From an uncultured Muribaculaceae bacterium (GTDB lineage Bacteria; Bacteroidota; Bacteroidia; Bacteroidales; Muribaculaceae): a stretch of 14,987 nucleotides of DNA. The notes below the pieces were generated by a model, which did no database searches, was not told the origin of the DNA, and saw nothing but the letters and a program-made list of their open reading frames with translations. The position numbers and the translations under genes were made by a program. The DNA lies in assembly GCA_910586175.1 (NCBI GenBank), contig CAJUIJ010000052.1:1-14987 (forward strand), read 5' to 3'. Each line of letters starts with the position of its first letter. The first letter of the stretch is position 1. This document shows positions 13,965-14,987 of this stretch, piece after piece.

Positions 13965-14987
13965 TTATTCCTGAATTGATTTTATTTTCTCGCAACGAAT
14001 TAAAACATGTGAGCCCTTTATACCCACCTTACAGCCGTAAACAAATTTCTCCCCGCCGGATTTTAAACCTAACTTTTTGCGCAGTTCTTCCGCCTTCATG
14101 GGATAATTACGCACTGCCACCTCACACCTCGTGCCCTTGAACTCCTTTATGGTATGCTTATTCATCAGTTCCTCTATCTTGAAAATTCTACCGGGGAAAT
14201 CCCAATAGAGCGTTGAAGACACATACAAGTCGGTGTTGGGACCAAGTTTTTTCATGCCGTCGAACCTATTACAAATCTCCGCACTGCAATTCAGCTTATG
14301 TATTCCGGCATTTGGATCATACAAGAATGCACCATCATGGATATCCGCCATGTTTGCAATCTCTGTGGCATTACCCATTTCATCAATTCCCATCTTGAAT
14401 TTTGACCTCAACCTCACTTTTGCATCTACATCATCTTCAAGGTCGACTACCTGAATGCTTACTTTCTCTGCATCCTTGCACACAAGAAGCACTTCCTTGC
14501 ATTCTCCGTTAACACATACGATATGAATCTCTGCTATTTGAGGCAGCTCATTAATTGCATTGGTAATATCAATAATAGGGGAGGCCTTTATCATTATGCA
14601 AAGACCATGTTGCCTGATCAACTCAAAGTTTGTCACAACATCCGGTAAACAATCCCGCAGAAAATATAAGCGCTTGTGAGCAGCATCGCGGCGTGCAGGA
14701 TCTGCAAAAATGACATCAAACATAATATCTTTTTTTGCTCCCTCAAGAAACTCGATAGAGTCGCCTTGCACCACCGACACTTGATTGTCGAGCATATTGC
14801 AATTATTCTGCAATGCCCTGCATCTATTCTCATCGAGTTCAATAGCAGTAATCAGGTTGCCGGCTTCCGCCAATGTCATGGCATCTATGCCAAGTCCGGC
14901 TGTAATGTCGAGTATTTTTTTGCCGTTCCCAATCAATGCCGCATGGTACGCAGCGACACACTGGTGAGTGCATTGTTCAGCCACTTC
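13965..14987 (-). CDS. Class I SAM-dependent methyltransferase with THUMP-like C-terminus (PG_1098 type), 5' end cut off
   Basis: The visible 340 residues begin inside the protein because the frame is open to the window edge; a GTG at 14984 is only the first possible start codon seen, not a likely true start. Motif I (SAM-binding) is ILDITAGLGIDAMTLAEAG, with acidic Glu at the end of the next strand (AIELDEN) and GDS further on. FADPARRD (about residues 94-101 of the visible part) occupies the motif IV position, and the DPARR form is typical of the PG_1098-like group from Porphyromonas and relatives. The C-terminal third (STLYWDFPGRIFKIEEL, RCEVAVRNYPM, GCKVGIKGSHVLIR) matches the ferredoxin-like/THUMP-like end of that group, suggesting an RNA substrate. 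The missing N-terminal part is probably 50-100 residues. Substrate unknown; no claim is made for a specific tRNA or rRNA base. Confidence 0.82.
   Translation of the reverse strand, partial: EVAEQCTHQCVAAYHAALIGNGKKILDITAGLGIDAMTLAEAGNLITAIELDENRCRALQNNCNMLDNQVSVVQGDSIEFLEGAKKDIMFDVIFADPARRDAAHKRLYFLRDCLPDVVTNFELIRQHGLCIMIKASPIIDITNAINELPQIAEIHIVCVNGECKEVLLVCKDAEKVSIQVVDLEDDVDAKVRLRSKFKMGIDEMGNATEIANMADIHDGAFLYDPNAGIHKLNCSAEICNRFDGMKKLGPNTDLYVSSTLYWDFPGRIFKIEELMNKHTIKEFKGTRCEVAVRNYPMKAEELRKKLGLKSGGEKFVYGCKVGIKGSHVLIRCEKIKSIQE

Noticed and set aside
1..14987. A new defence, mobile or biosynthetic system
   Set aside because: No integrase, transposase, toxin-antitoxin pair, nuclease-reverse transcriptase set, CRISPR repeats or biosynthetic core was found; nearly all coding sequence is assignable to common families.

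Overview
The window looks like an ordinary, mostly housekeeping stretch of a chromosome from a Bacteroidota bacterium, most likely of the order Bacteroidales. The evidence is several upstream regions carrying the Bacteroidota -7 box TAnnTTTG (TAATTTTG ahead of the TetR, pheS and GNAT genes), mostly absent Shine-Dalgarno sequences, the protein types themselves (class IIb Bacteroidota-like MutS2, a PG_1098-type methyltransferase, PheS with a CxxC/CxxC insert) and moderate GC content. A gut Muribaculaceae-type species is a guess that cannot be proven from the sequence. I see no tRNA, rRNA, CRISPR array, insertion sequence, phage gene or other mobile element, and no intergenic stretch longer than 300 bases.

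Layout. (1) 1-1841, all on the minus strand: a TetR regulator, fabG (3-oxoacyl-ACP reductase) and ispD (cut by the window edge), closely spaced and probably one transcript read from about 1850 towards 1. (2) 1991-3672, minus: pheS followed 23 bases later by nth, probably one transcript with a promoter at about 3700. (3) 3832-4320, minus: a single GNAT acetyltransferase with its own promoter. (4) 4553-5158, minus: a DoxX-like four-helix membrane protein, with an inverted repeat 45 bases after its stop. (5) 5307-9065, plus: thymidine kinase, an Fe-S L-cysteine desulfidase/serine dehydratase-like enzyme and a long-chain acyl-CoA synthetase. The first two are probably co-transcribed; the third may have its own promoter. 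(6) A strong bidirectional terminator at 9084-9131 separates this from (7) 9208-14987, minus: a SAM methyltransferase (its start lies outside the window), a 724-residue TPR protein and mutS2.

How they fit together. The genes serve DNA maintenance (nth, mutS2, tdk), translation (pheS, and mutS2 if it acts in ribosome rescue), lipid and isoprenoid supply (fabG, acyl-CoA synthetase, ispD) and sulfur amino-acid turnover. I find no convincing new multi-gene system. The items most worth a second look are the large TPR protein of unknown function beside mutS2, the DoxX-like membrane protein with an unusually strong Shine-Dalgarno sequence, the altered P-loop glycine of thymidine kinase, and several palindromes or repeats in the intergenic regions.
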